Part shown: positions 1 to 8,241 of the stretch, in pieces
How positions within the stretch are numbered: position 1 is the first letter of the stretch
Layout: each line of letters begins with the position of its first letter
Assembly (NCBI GenBank): GCA_029243025.1
Contig: JAQWSU010000059.1
Span: 1 to 34,442 of the forward strand
DNA: 34,442 nucleotides
Reading direction: 5' to 3'
From: Pirellulaceae bacterium
GTDB taxonomy: Bacteria > Planctomycetota > Planctomycetia > Pirellulales > Pirellulaceae
Position numbers and translations under genes: made by a program
Notes under the pieces: model-generated
The model's database searches: none
Told to the model about the DNA's origin: nothing
The model's input: the letters and a program-made list of their open reading frames with translations, nothing else

Positions 1-12
1 ATCTTGCTGCGT

Positions 13-1542
13 TTATTCAGGCATCACGGATTGAAAGGAATAGATTTCGGCTTGTCGCAAGAAGAAACGCAATCGGATTGTTTTTCCGATGAGTGAATCA
101 AGCTCTTGAGGTTGATCGGACCAACTCGGGATGCCAGCGGGAAAGTCACCGGCTAGGACATCGCTTGCGGCATTTTCGTAGCCAGGGATTTCATCTCCGT
201 CTTCATCGAGAATAGCGACGCGGAGATACGCTTGATTCGTGCGACTTCCGCCAAGTTCCTGGCCGTTTACTACCAACTGTCCCCCTGGCCAGCGAAAAGA
301 TTTGGTGGTGATGACACCTTCTCGCCACGTTGACCTCAGGGATGCGAAACCGTCAGGACGTAGAAGCGCCAATCCTAATTGAAATCTTCCCTTGAGGAAT
401 CGAGATCCATGAAAGGCGGGACCACCATAGTAATAAAAGTAAAGCGCTCCATCATGAAGGAGTGGAGGGCTCAGTTGAGGTTGTACACCAGCCGCATCCC
501 AGACCCCTTGTTGTCGTCCAGCAGGAAAACTGCCTCGAATGAATGGGCGTCGCGGTCGGACGCGATGCCAGTCCTGCGTGTTGCGGCTTGTGACCAGTTG
601 TACCTCCGCAGAAGGCGGTTCCTCCACGCGATAAATCATCAAGGTCCCAATGTAGAGGCTTTCGTAGCGAAACGCGCTCATGTGGTAGAACTCGACTTCG
701 GGAGGATCCTCGAGATCTGGGCGCAGCGTCACGGTCGGCTTGCCGGAGATTTTTTTGCCATCGGCGCTGAGACGGGTCTGGAAAACTTCCCGCTGATGGA
801 TTCGACCGGGGTAAATTAATGGGTAGTCTGCTGAAAGTGAGGGTCGACCAAATAACAAATACGGGAATTCGGGATTGCTTCGGTCTAACATTGCCGTCAT
901 GCGGTCGTGCATCTTCGCGTAGACCTCGTCCTTGGCTGTCGTCTTCCATGCCCAGTGAATGCCATCGAGCGATGTTGCCAACCGAACATAATAATGGCAA
1001 GGCGCCTTGATGGAGTGATGGATCAGCAGCTTCCAAGGCGCTTTCTCGTCCTCCGGTTCATAGATAATGCTGGGAGCTGCGATACAGCCTTGATCCAAAT
1101 GGAGAACAATGTTGTTGGGGCCATTGGTCAGATCCGCATAGTGTTCCAGCTTCGGACGTTGCCAATGAATCCCGTCTTTGCTACTTGCTGTGCAAATCGG
1201 ATAAAAGATTTTGGGCATGTCCGGTACACCGCCGTTGACGACACCCACATAGAAGACTCGAAATAAACCACTTTTTTCGTCGCGAAAAACACCGCTTAGA
1301 TAGTTCATGGTGGTGCCTTCCCAGGGTTCCTCCGGGGAGAGCAGCGGGTTAGCGGGGTGACGGATCGGCTGATGCATGACTCTTTCCACCAGAGTCGATG
1401 ATTCGATGACACCATCGTCGAGAAAGAGTTGAGCTTCGCGAACGTCGATTTTGTCAGCAACCACGCTGTCGATCGCACCGTTACAGATGATTTGCAGCCC
1501 GATCCAAACGCCGATCAAAGTGGATTGTCGGGATTTGTTCAT
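13..1542 (-). CDS. Secreted GH32/GH43-like five-bladed propeller protein
   Basis: A 509-residue protein that starts with a Lys/Arg-containing hydrophobic signal peptide (MNKSRQSTLIGVWIG...) and is probably exported. The mature part opens with REAQLFLDD. It has repeated D-G-I-H-W blade motifs and a central FRYESLYIG segment, as in planctomycete proteins related to the GH32/43/68 beta-propellers. The gene at 17058-18548 is a paralogue sharing QLFLDD, PWE, DGIHW, FRYE-LYIG and LRxDGF-SL in the same order. I chose the ATG at 1542 because AGGA lies about 9 nt upstream and the signal peptide then sits at the N-terminus. An upstream in-frame ATG at 1593 would add 17 non-hydrophobic residues. A glycan-processing role is inferred; catalytic residues could not be assigned. 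Confidence 0.8.
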   Translation of the reverse strand: MNKSRQSTLIGVWIGLQIICNGAIDSVVADKIDVREAQLFLDDGVIESSTLVERVMHQPIRHPANPLLSPEEPWEGTTMNYLSGVFRDEKSGLFRVFYVGVVNGGVPDMPKIFYPICTASSKDGIHWQRPKLEHYADLTNGPNNIVLHLDQGCIAAPSIIYEPEDEKAPWKLLIHHSIKAPCHYYVRLATSLDGIHWAWKTTAKDEVYAKMHDRMTAMLDRSNPEFPYLLFGRPSLSADYPLIYPGRIHQREVFQTRLSADGKKISGKPTVTLRPDLEDPPEVEFYHMSAFRYESLYIGTLMIYRVEEPPSAEVQLVTSRNTQDWHRVRPRRPFIRGSFPAGRQQGVWDAAGVQPQLSPPLLHDGALYFYYYGGPAFHGSRFLKGRFQLGLALLRPDGFASLRSTWREGVITTKSFRWPGGQLVVNGQELGGSRTNQAYLRVAILDEDGDEIPGYENAASDVLAGDFPAGIPSWSDQPQELDSLIGKTIRLRFFLRQAEIYSFQSVMPE

Positions 1543-1855
1543 TCCGTTTTTTCCTGTCAACGGAGTTGCCATTTTGTATTTGATGCTCCCCAAGACCGAA
1601 TGGAGAGGGTGAATGCTAGGTCGATCGTTCAGGAATGAGTTTCTTGCATAAACCTGTCTGCATTATCCTGCTCGGATGGTCTATCCTACCAGCCTCTCGG
1701 GGTGGATCAATTGTTTTCTTGAGTTACGCAGCCCTCAAGTTTTTGATAGCCCTCTTTCGGCTAATGCTATCTTTTAATGGCGATTGAGCCATCTGCTTTA
1801 AGTGAGCAGATTCAAAAGATGAAGTTTTGGCTCGGATGCGTCGAGTGCGCGGGAC
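1543..1855. other. Intergenic region with weak hairpin
   Basis: This 313-nt gap separates the oxidoreductase stop from the start of the GH-like gene. It must hold the promoter of the minus-strand GH-like gene, but no convincing -35/-10 pair is visible. A short hairpin with stem TAGCC/GGCTA and a 7-nt loop lies at about 1748-1764, within a longer imperfect GATAGC...GCTATC repeat. It has no U-rich tract on the minus strand, so I do not call it a terminator. No ORF here looks coding. Confidence 0.4.
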
Positions 1856-3118
1856 TCAACTCAGGGAACTCCACCGACTCTGAGTGAGCTCGAGAGATTT
1901 GCTCAGATCGTTGGTGGGCAGCATTTGGATCTGTTGCGGTAGCTTGTCCTTCATTTCAGGCGACGAATCCCTAGACGGATCACTGCAGGTTATGTAGGAC
2001 TCGCAATGCCAAGCGACGAGTTGTGAATGGTTCGCAAGGAGGCGGATTTGCTTCAGATGCTTCAGGAGTTCGCTGGCGGTTTCTTCCTCGGAAAAAAGTT
2101 CGCCTGAATGTTGACAACAGATCAGGAGATCGTCTTTTTGGCGATTCGGTTGCTGCCTGTCATGTTTGGCCTTGATGAGATCACCACTGCCTCGGCACCA
2201 TTCGATGACTTTTTTGGATCGCTTTCTTGTGAGATTGGATCGTTTGATTGCGTAGGGGGTTACGTCTTGGATCCTACGGAGCGAACTTTCAGCTGACTTG
2301 AAAATGTCGATATAGTCGAATGGACGCTGCTTATGGTCTTTGATTCTCAGCACCGTGTGAGTTGTGGAGTATCGTGGGCGATCCTGTAAGAGAGATTTCT
2401 CATTTTGCAGGACCCGGAAGCTAACGTTCTGCCCCGTCACTACCTCTATTGCCCGATAGCAGTTCTTGTCGGTGTGGACGGTTACCTCCGTCTCATCTTC
2501 ACCAACGACGACCCGGTCGACAGTGACCCCCGTGATAACTTCAATTGAGCTCTTCTCGATCTTTGCAAGGATGGCGGATACGATTGCATGAGCTCCGCCT
2601 CGGGGGTAGAGTCGGGATTCTTTTAGAAAGAATTCCGAAAATGCCGTGGGCAAATATCGTAAATTGAGTATCGCGATGCTGTGTATCAACCACCAAAGAT
2701 CGTGTTGTACCAAGCGATCTCCGATCAGCCAATTCATTAGTTCGCGTTGTACTCTCGCCATCATGCTTGGCGTGGATTGCTCTTCTTTCCGTAACGGCGA
2801 TCCGGTGTACCATAAGTAATCGTAACGCTGTCGATCGCAGGGGAGATTAAGCTCTTCGGTCAAAAAACGGAAGGTAGATGCTCGGCGATCGATGTAGTGG
2901 CAGCCCACATCGATATGGCCCAGTCCCCAAAGGTTTCGCCCGTACCAGGCCCCGCCCAGCTGATCCTTCGATTCCAGGATCGTTACGCGCCGCCCCTGTT
3001 CGGAGAGAAAAAGTGCTTGGAGCAAGACCGCCGGACTCGAGCCGATCACGATGGTCCTATGAACCTGATCCTCACGGCGTGAATATGCCTCTTGTTTGGG
3101 GATCTCTGTTGGGTTCAT
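1856..3118 (-). CDS. FAD/NAD(P)-binding oxidoreductase (amine oxidase/phytoene desaturase-like)
   Basis: A 420-residue cytosolic protein whose N-terminus is a Rossmann dinucleotide-binding unit. It has a beta strand TIVIGSSPAV at about residues 22-31, a helix, an acidic E49 ending the second strand, and the DQLGGAW motif at about 51-57 typical of FAD-dependent amine oxidase/desaturase folds. The glycine-rich loop is degenerate (G-S-S-P-A-V instead of G-x-G-x-x-G). A usual C-terminal G-D FAD motif is not evident, so the protein may be a divergent or shortened family member. A Y-P-R-G-G-A-H motif in the middle matches the substrate-domain entry of such enzymes. Start at the ATG at 3118; no strong ribosome-binding site is visible. 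The substrate is unknown and the neighbours do not identify it. Confidence 0.7.
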   Translation of the reverse strand: MNPTEIPKQEAYSRREDQVHRTIVIGSSPAVLLQALFLSEQGRRVTILESKDQLGGAWYGRNLWGLGHIDVGCHYIDRRASTFRFLTEELNLPCDRQRYDYLWYTGSPLRKEEQSTPSMMARVQRELMNWLIGDRLVQHDLWWLIHSIAILNLRYLPTAFSEFFLKESRLYPRGGAHAIVSAILAKIEKSSIEVITGVTVDRVVVGEDETEVTVHTDKNCYRAIEVVTGQNVSFRVLQNEKSLLQDRPRYSTTHTVLRIKDHKQRPFDYIDIFKSAESSLRRIQDVTPYAIKRSNLTRKRSKKVIEWCRGSGDLIKAKHDRQQPNRQKDDLLICCQHSGELFSEEETASELLKHLKQIRLLANHSQLVAWHCESYITCSDPSRDSSPEMKDKLPQQIQMLPTNDLSKSLELTQSRWSSLS

Positions 3119-3295
3119 GGAAGCCGTTTTACCGTGATTGACAATATTTTACCAAATGTACTTCAGTAAAGCATCAAGTGAATGATCAAAGTCGCTTTGA
3201 TCCCAGGTTTCCTTGAATTCGAATAGACTGGTTCATCGATGTAAATCGCTTTAATCATTGGAATGAAATTTTCAATTGTGTTCGGCTAATTAAGG

Positions 3296-3347
3296 CACCA
3301 TTCGTTTGCACCATTCGTTTGCGTGAGTCATTTGCGTGAGTCGTAAT
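3296..3347. repeat. 13-bp period tandem repeat
   Basis: CACCATTCGTTTG occurs twice back to back at 3296-3321. It is followed by two related 13-bp units beginning CGTGAGTC (3322-3347). The four units keep a 13-bp period although the sequence changes halfway. It is noncoding and its function is unknown; replication slippage is the simplest origin. Confidence 0.7.
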
Positions 3348-3401
3348 TCAGTAACTCGGTAGGATCATCCATTGCCTCCGACTAGTCGGCAGATTGGTTG
3401 T

Positions 3402-3591
3402 TTCAAAAAGTGGTGTTGGATCTCAAGGCCGTCACGGCGATCGATGTGCGGATATCATCGGGGGCGTTGAATTCTTACCCAACGGTTTCGACGGAATCGA
3501 CCCTCCGCAGCGTTTCACCAGCGTTGCTGATTTTTTTGCCGTCCGGAACCCCATTGGCACAAGAGTGGGCGCAACGCCTGTCACCAGAGAT
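3402..3591 (-). pseudogene. Possible lamin-tail-domain remnant
   Basis: Reading the minus strand in one frame gives a segment with GKKISNAGETLRRVDSVE, then a TAA stop, then EFNAPDDIR in the same frame. The motif S-N-x-G-E-T-x-R-x-V-D resembles the core of the lamin-tail domains in this window, for example LSNGGETIRLVDS in the protein at 12512-16564. Length and similarity are both small, so this is a tentative call for a decayed fragment. It has no intact start and is interrupted. Confidence 0.25.
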
Positions 3592-3743
3592 TCAGAATAG
3601 AATGATGGGGCGGGGGTCGCTCGCCAGCATGTCTGTTACGAGTAGGGAGTGAGCTGCTATGGCAGCAAGTGTTCGCGTGATGCGGTGATTAGACGTTGTG
3701 GCTTTTCATGGTTTGGCCTGGCTGCAAGATTTGTTAAGAGTGC

Positions 3744-4625
3744 CTATTTTTTGTCGACATTCGCTTTGATTTGCGAATCACTCACTGACGGCGAAGGGCA
3801 ACCGTCTGGGGGAACTTCGACGTTGGCGGTCCAGAGTATCGCGTTTAGCACAACCTTGCGAAAATTTTCATCCTGCCAACTGACGTGATTGTGGGCTCCG
3901 GTAAAACCAAAACCACGCCCGCCCTCAGGACGTTGGTAGGCCCACGCAACGTGTTGTTTCTCACCCGAACCGACCGCTTTGCGAACCGTTGGATTACCAC
4001 TGCGTGCGCCATCGGGTCGGCGCAGCGTTTCCGCGGGGGGAAGGTCGGATAGAATGGGCGTTACGCCCTGTAGATCTTTCACGAAACGCATGTGGTAGTA
4101 CCACTCATCGTTGATGTGGAACGGTTGGACTCCGTTGGCGATCGGATGATCTGGGAAATCTTTGAAGTTCGGTGTCCAATGCGGATTGACTGACCAGTCG
4201 AGGTCGCAAAAGCCGCCCATCCACTCCAGGAACTTTTCACCCGGCTTTCCTTTTTCGGCCTCCGTCGCCCAGTGAATCATGACAACGCCTGTGCCTGATT
4301 GCATCAGTTTGTCGAATTCCTCAAGGTGAGGGTTCAGGACATGTCCTTTGTGCCCGGTACAGAAAATTACGACGGTTGCTGCATCTTGAAGAATCGACTT
4401 GTCTTCGGGATATCCAGGGTGCGGCACAAGCACGGGTTCGATGTTGAGACCCGAACGATCTAATGCGTCCGCCAGAATCATGTTGCCGGCCCGATGCTCA
4501 TGTTGCATCGCTCCATGGCTGGGCGGGCCAGAGAGAAAGACGACCTTCGCTTTCTCTTCTGCCAACGCGGCACTTACCAAACAGAACAGAAAAGCGAGTA
4601 GTCTGAATTGAATTTTCAATGCCAT
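3744..4625 (-). CDS. Secreted ThuA-like domain protein
   Basis: A 293-residue protein with a clear signal peptide (about residues 1-22, cleavage after A-L-A). It is followed by a ThuA-like/class I glutaminase amidotransferase-like alpha-beta domain: KVVFLSGPPSHG near the start, VVIFCTGHKGH in the middle, VVMIHWATE, then HPIANGV-F-I-NDEWYYHMRF and the closing GRGFGFTGAHNHVSW. ThuA-like proteins are numerous in planctomycetes and linked to sugar utilisation, but the biochemical activity of the secreted forms is mostly undefined. Full length for the family. Start at the ATG at 4625, with AAGGG about 10 nt upstream. It lies 168 nt downstream of the PD40 propeller gene on the same strand and may be co-transcribed with it. 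Confidence 0.85.
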   Translation of the reverse strand: MALKIQFRLLAFLFCLVSAALAEEKAKVVFLSGPPSHGAMQHEHRAGNMILADALDRSGLNIEPVLVPHPGYPEDKSILQDAATVVIFCTGHKGHVLNPHLEEFDKLMQSGTGVVMIHWATEAEKGKPGEKFLEWMGGFCDLDWSVNPHWTPNFKDFPDHPIANGVQPFHINDEWYYHMRFVKDLQGVTPILSDLPPAETLRRPDGARSGNPTVRKAVGSGEKQHVAWAYQRPEGGRGFGFTGAHNHVSWQDENFRKVVLNAILWTANVEVPPDGCPSPSVSDSQIKANVDKK

Positions 4626-4793
4626 TTGCGTGAACCCTTGGCTTGGAGATGAAAGGTGCAGGTAGCTTTGGGGTGGGGATGGGGTGATTTTTGATCGAAG
4701 CGGGCCCTGTTGGGCGACCGCATTTTACCATAAACGTCACCAATCACCTTTCGGGCTTCAAAAAGACAATCTGAATTGCCAGCCAGGTGACAG

Positions 4794-5801
4794 TCATGGC
4801 TTCCAGGTGAATCGTCCCCAATTTTTTTGGGGAGGCACGATTGGCATTTCCTTTTCTCCGGATTCGATTTCGATCATGATTTTGGGGCCGCCTCTGTCTC
4901 GGTCCGGAAAAGCCCGAGTCACGAATCCATCGGGAGACCAAGTGGGATCGTCTCCGCGGCCTACTTTACGCCTGTTTTTTCCATCGCTGCTGACCACCCA
5001 AACGTGAAACGTTGCTGAGATCATCCGATCTCGCTCTGGATTTGCGACTCCGGTGAATTTGCTGAGGTGGACCATCTCGACACCTTCCCAATGTGCAATC
5101 CATTTACCGTTCGGTGACCAAGCTGGAACTTTTTGTTCGATGGGTGCCTTGATCGCCTGGTGATACTCTGTTTCCGGAGGGGAAATTGGTCGGGCGTGAC
5201 TTCCATCCAGATCGCTGATCCAAATACGCATCTCACCGTTGCGGTTGGAGACAAAGGCGATCTGATCTCCCTGGGGAGAAACGACTGGCATCGAGTTGCT
5301 GAATTTAAGTTGCTCCGGATCGGTGAACAGTCTTCGCGATTCACCCGTTTCCGTATTCATGAGGTGGATCTGGCTATTGTGTGAAGGGTCTTGGCGATCT
5401 TGGCTCGGTTGGTTCTTCATCCAGACGATGTGTTTCGAGTCAGGCAACCAAGAAGGCAGTAGATTTCTCCCCGGTTTTGTGAGCGCTCGAGGATTCTTTC
5501 CAAGGAGATCGCTGAGCCAAAGAGTGAGCCCTTTGTTGTTCTGTTGTACGTACGCGATCTTTTTGCCGTCAGGAGAACAGGCAGGCATCATGCAGTCATG
5601 TTTGCCATCTGTAATTTTGTGTCTGGAAGAGCCGTCTTCCTTCATGCGAAAGAGTTGTAGTTTGTTATTTTCATCAGCGTGACTCACGATGATTTCATGC
5701 AGGTTTGTTTTTGAGGTAGGCTCCGCGGTCTTTGCGTTTCCAGTTAATGTGAGCGATGCCAGGCTACTCATGAGCAAGAGAGCCCATCTTGTGGTTTTCA
5801 C
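4794..5801 (-). CDS. Secreted PD40/TolB-like beta-propeller
   Basis: A 335-residue exported protein made of PD40 (TolB-like WD40) blades. At least five blade motifs are visible: ACSPDGKKIAYV, SWLPDSKHIVWM, VVSPQGDQIAFVSNRNG, AWSPNGKWIAHW and TWSPDG. Such propellers are ligand- or protein-binding platforms. Its similarity to TolB concerns only the propeller; no TolB N-terminal domain is present. I chose the GTG at 5801 because a perfect AAGGAG (5810-5815) sits 8 nt upstream and the signal peptide (VKTTRWALLLMSSLASLTL) then begins at residue 1. An in-frame ATG at 5837 would add 12 polar residues and bury the Shine-Dalgarno. The gene starts 51 nt after the thioesterase stop, so the two may share a transcript. 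Function unknown. Confidence 0.8.
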   Translation of the reverse strand: MKTTRWALLLMSSLASLTLTGNAKTAEPTSKTNLHEIIVSHADENNKLQLFRMKEDGSSRHKITDGKHDCMMPACSPDGKKIAYVQQNNKGLTLWLSDLLGKNPRALTKPGRNLLPSWLPDSKHIVWMKNQPSQDRQDPSHNSQIHLMNTETGESRRLFTDPEQLKFSNSMPVVSPQGDQIAFVSNRNGEMRIWISDLDGSHARPISPPETEYHQAIKAPIEQKVPAWSPNGKWIAHWEGVEMVHLSKFTGVANPERDRMISATFHVWVVSSDGKNRRKVGRGDDPTWSPDGFVTRAFPDRDRGGPKIMIEIESGEKEMPIVPPQKNWGRFTWKP

Positions 5802-5809
5802 GGTTGCAA

Positions 5810-5815
5810 CTCCTT
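5810..5815 (-). promoter_or_regulatory. Ribosome-binding site deciding a GTG start
   Basis: AAGGAG on the minus strand, 8 nt before the GTG at 5801. It favours the GTG over the upstream ATG at 5837 for the PD40 propeller. Confidence 0.7.
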
Positions 5816-5852
5816 GCGGTCGAAATTGTTGTTGCATTGGTAATCCGCTCTT

Positions 5853-6251
5853 TTAGTGTCGTAGCTTTGCATTGACCTTTTTAGCGAGGCGTGCAGCTTG
5901 GATCACTCGCAGCTTGTGCGTTCCCATTGCAATCTTCTCGTGCTCGTCCCGTGCCTCGAGTTGAAAGGAGATCAGTGGACCGTCGCTGTAGATCACTCGT
6001 GCGCGACAAACGACCTCTGCTCCCAGCGGCGTCGCGGCCGTGTGTTCGACATTGACAACCACACCGACAGTGCTCTCGCCCGGCTCCAGCAAGGGTAGCA
6101 CAGCGCTGCGCGCCGCATGCTCCAGAAACCAGATCAGCCAAGGCGTGGATAGGATTTGGGGCATCCCGTCATAAGCAAAGTCGATCGAGTGCTGTTCGCT
6201 CACGACGAATTGCTCTTCGCCGATCATGCCGACTTTCACGGTGTCTTTCAT
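5853..6251 (-). CDS. FlK-type hotdog thioesterase
   Basis: A 132-residue cytosolic hotdog-fold protein of the fluoroacetyl-CoA-specific thioesterase (FlK) family. T36, E44 and H70 are spaced 8 and 26 residues apart, exactly as in the Thr42-Glu50-His76 catalytic triad known for FlK. The HTAATPLG segment and the later GTHKLRVI strand fit the family. Members usually cleave small acyl-CoA thioesters, and the substrate here is not deducible; fluoroacetyl-CoA itself is unlikely to be the physiological substrate. The ATG at 6251 is preceded by GAGGAAG about 8 nt away. The gene begins 252 nt after the stop of the CMD-family gene and ends 51 nt before the GTG of the PD40 propeller. Confidence 0.85.
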   Translation of the reverse strand: MKDTVKVGMIGEEQFVVSEQHSIDFAYDGMPQILSTPWLIWFLEHAARSAVLPLLEPGESTVGVVVNVEHTAATPLGAEVVCRARVIYSDGPLISFQLEARDEHEKIAMGTHKLRVIQAARLAKKVNAKLRH

Positions 6252-6503
6252 CGGAAATCTTCCTCACTGTTAATACTGATAACTTCTGATCGGTATGTCG
6301 TGGGCTGGGGCGATTTGCGGACCATTTACCGACGGGGCCGATCAACTCGAAGGCGGCCCACCTGCTAAAAAAATCACCGTTGTGATGTCAACGATCGACG
6401 CGCCGTCGTTCACTGGGGCAAGGGGCGTACTCAAGGCGCATCGATTTGTTGGATTTCATCCTTCGAATCTAGATTCACGCAACTCTCGCGGTGGAATCCA
6501 CTC

Positions 6504-6815
6504 TCATTTTGGGTCCGCCGAGCAAACGTCGCCGCACTCGCCTGCTTTTTCTTCTTCGAGCATCCCGAATGCGACACGCGCTGTTGCTGCTGTCACACCG
6601 CTGTTCACTGCTGAAGTGACTGCGACCAGGGCGTTGAGCTCGTCAGCGCTGATTCCGATGCTTTGAGCCTTTTCAATCCGATTGCGTGTGCAAACTTGGC
6701 AACCGCGGGTCATCGTCACGGCCAAACCGATCAGGTGCTTCTCTCGTTCAGTCAGCTGCTCCGTGCTGTGCGTTTGTTTGATGTGATCAACGATCAAACT
6801 GTCGTCGTAAGCCAT
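6504..6815 (-). CDS. Carboxymuconolactone decarboxylase (AhpD-like) family protein
   Basis: A 103-residue cytosolic protein of the CMD/AhpD fold. The core TEREKHLIGLAVTMTRGC is followed by a redox C39-x-x-C42 pair in a helix and a predicted second helix pair (ISADELNALVAVTSAVNSG). The CxxC makes it an AhpD-like alkylhydroperoxidase or disulfide-redox variant rather than a true lactone decarboxylase; the usual downstream histidine of AhpD is not obvious. The ATG at 6815 has AAAAGGA about 8 nt upstream. The C-terminus holds two more cysteines (GECGDVC), possibly metal-binding or redox. Probably monocistronic or the head of a thioesterase transcript. Confidence 0.8.
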   Translation of the reverse strand: MAYDDSLIVDHIKQTHSTEQLTEREKHLIGLAVTMTRGCQVCTRNRIEKAQSIGISADELNALVAVTSAVNSGVTAATARVAFGMLEEEKAGECGDVCSADPK

Positions 6816-7056
6816 GTTGGGTTTCCTTTTGAAATTTGTAGTGAATCACATAATTGACCCGTGAACTAACAATCGATTCCAGACCGTTTCCGAATGGTCA
6901 GCGATTTACCGCCAACCTGGTAGCTGTCTCTCTGTTCTGCGTGGAGTGTCCGTAATTGCATCTCCGTAGAGTGAGGTTTTCGCGGTCGATTCATTTTTTC
7001 TTTGCGTCTTTACTCAACAGGCTGTCGGCTTGGTGCGCGTTGTACTCAGTAAGTTG

Positions 7057-7333
7057 TCAGGATGGTCTCACTAGGGTCTGTGAGCGGTCGGCCGTTTTCA
7101 AAGGATTCCGTCGCTTTTTGATTTCAGGTTCTTTAAATAATCGCTTCGCATCTTCCTTGAGGCGATGCACTTGTCGCTCGACGAGTTTCAAATCGCGATG
7201 AGTTCGACCCGGCATGATCGGGCCTTCGATCACGCTGACGGGATAGTGAGTCATCTCGTTCGTGTCTTGATCGCCATGAAACGGCTGACCAAAACGGCCA
7301 GTCGATGTGCGTGTAGAAGACCGTTGCGATCAT
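7057..7333 (-). pseudogene. Third operon ORF, coupled start, apparently frameshifted
   Basis: An ATG at 7333 overlaps the aldolase stop as ATGA, the usual sign of translational coupling. The first 22 codons read [20 protein letters not shown], which looks like real protein. After about 7265-7270 the other frame becomes protein-like: TNEMTHYPVSVIEGPIMPG, then a charged helix with RDLKLVERQVHRLKEDAKRL, ending at the stop at 7057-7059. One extra base near 7268 would explain this. Without correction, the first frame ends at 7133 and the second starts at an internal ATG (7254, 65 residues). I do not recognise the family. Either it is a gene broken by an indel or sequencing error, or only the 7057-7254 ORF is made. 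Confidence 0.4.
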
Positions 7334-8241
7334 AGGATTTCGACTTTTCGCAGGATCTCTGCCACCTGCTCGCGTTCCGGTGAAAGAAAGCGATGGAAGG
7401 GATCGGCAGGTAGGTCACTGCAAATGCCCAGTAGCGAAAGTGCCGACTTGGTTGCCTTGATGTGCCGGGAAGCGTACTTGCCAACTTGGTAAATCGCCTG
7501 CAATGCATCGATTCGCCTGCCTGCTGCAGAGACGACTGCGTCGTCACCACTGACTAAACCTCGATGGAAATCGACAAATATCTGGGGGGCGAAGTTTGCT
7601 CCACCGTTGACGCCACCGTCGCCGCCCAGCGCGTGTGCCTCGGCAAGCAATGCTTCGGGGCCAAGCAAGAACGTCCAATCCGGTCGCTGGGTTTTTAGCT
7701 TGCAGAGTTCCGCGAAATAGTTCATATCGCCGCTGCTGTCCTTGACTCCCACGATCGAATCAATTGCCGACAGCGTTCGAAGTGTCTCGATATCAAACCA
7801 AACCTTCGTCAGACCTGGCATGTTGTATAGCATCATGGGCAGCGGAATTAGCGGAGCAATGTTCTGAACATAAGCCGTTAATTCCGTCTGGCCGGCTGGG
7901 AAGTAATACGGCGTAGTCAGCACCGCGGCGTCGGCTCCACAGTCGGCCGCATAATGTGCCAACTCGACTGACTCAACGAACGCTGTGTCAGTCACACCGA
8001 CAAGTACCGGAACGCGTCCGGCAACAATCCGCAGCGTCTCCGCGATCATTTCACGCCGCAGCCGATAACTCAGGCTCGGTGCTTCCCCGGTCGTGCCAAG
8101 AATAAACACGCCCGACACACCGCCGCTTATGACATGGTCCAGCAGTCGGCCCAGTCCTTCGATATCCAGGGCATCGCGAGCGGAAAGCGGCGTAACGAGT
8201 GGTGGAACGATCCCCTGCAGTTGTAACTGTTCTTGGCTCAC
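7330..8241 (-). CDS. Dihydrodipicolinate synthase / N-acetylneuraminate lyase family aldolase
   Basis: A 303-residue class I aldolase of the DapA/NanA family forming a TIM barrel. The pyruvate-binding GTTGE loop is at residues 49-53, the catalytic tyrosine is Y139 in YNMPG, and the Schiff-base lysine is K167 in GVKDSSGD. Family members condense or cleave pyruvate with an aldehyde (lysine synthesis, sialic acid or 2-keto-3-deoxy-sugar breakdown). The start is a GTG at 8241 that overlaps the sialidase-like stop as GTGA, with AAAGGTGA about 7 nt upstream inside the preceding gene, so translation is probably coupled. This context favours a catabolic NanA- or keto-deoxy-sugar-type aldolase over lysine biosynthesis. 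Substrate specificity cannot be read from the motifs alone. Confidence 0.88.
   Translation of the reverse strand: MSQEQLQLQGIVPPLVTPLSARDALDIEGLGRLLDHVISGGVSGVFILGTTGEAPSLSYRLRREMIAETLRIVAGRVPVLVGVTDTAFVESVELAHYAADCGADAAVLTTPYYFPAGQTELTAYVQNIAPLIPLPMMLYNMPGLTKVWFDIETLRTLSAIDSIVGVKDSSGDMNYFAELCKLKTQRPDWTFLLGPEALLAEAHALGGDGGVNGGANFAPQIFVDFHRGLVSGDDAVVSAAGRRIDALQAIYQVGKYASRHIKATKSALSLLGICSDLPADPFHRFLSPEREQVAEILRKVEIL

Larger units (their letters stand above)
3119..3743. other. Intergenic region with 13-bp repeats and a possible decayed fragment
   Basis: 625 nt between the ThuA-like gene stop and the oxidoreductase start. It contains a 13-bp tandem repeat (3296-3347) and a possible lamin-tail-domain remnant on the minus strand (3402-3591), described separately. 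Overlapping plus-strand ORFs at 3394-3652 have no recognisable family features and I do not call them genes. Confidence 0.5.

Noticed and set aside
3394-3652. Overlapping plus-strand ORFs as genes
   Set aside because: No ribosome-binding site or family motif; the minus strand of the same stretch shows a better, though weak, coding resemblance.
4815-4831. CCCC-A/T-GGGG hairpin as a terminator
   Set aside because: It lies inside the 3' coding part of the PD40 propeller and encodes its conserved-looking C-terminus.
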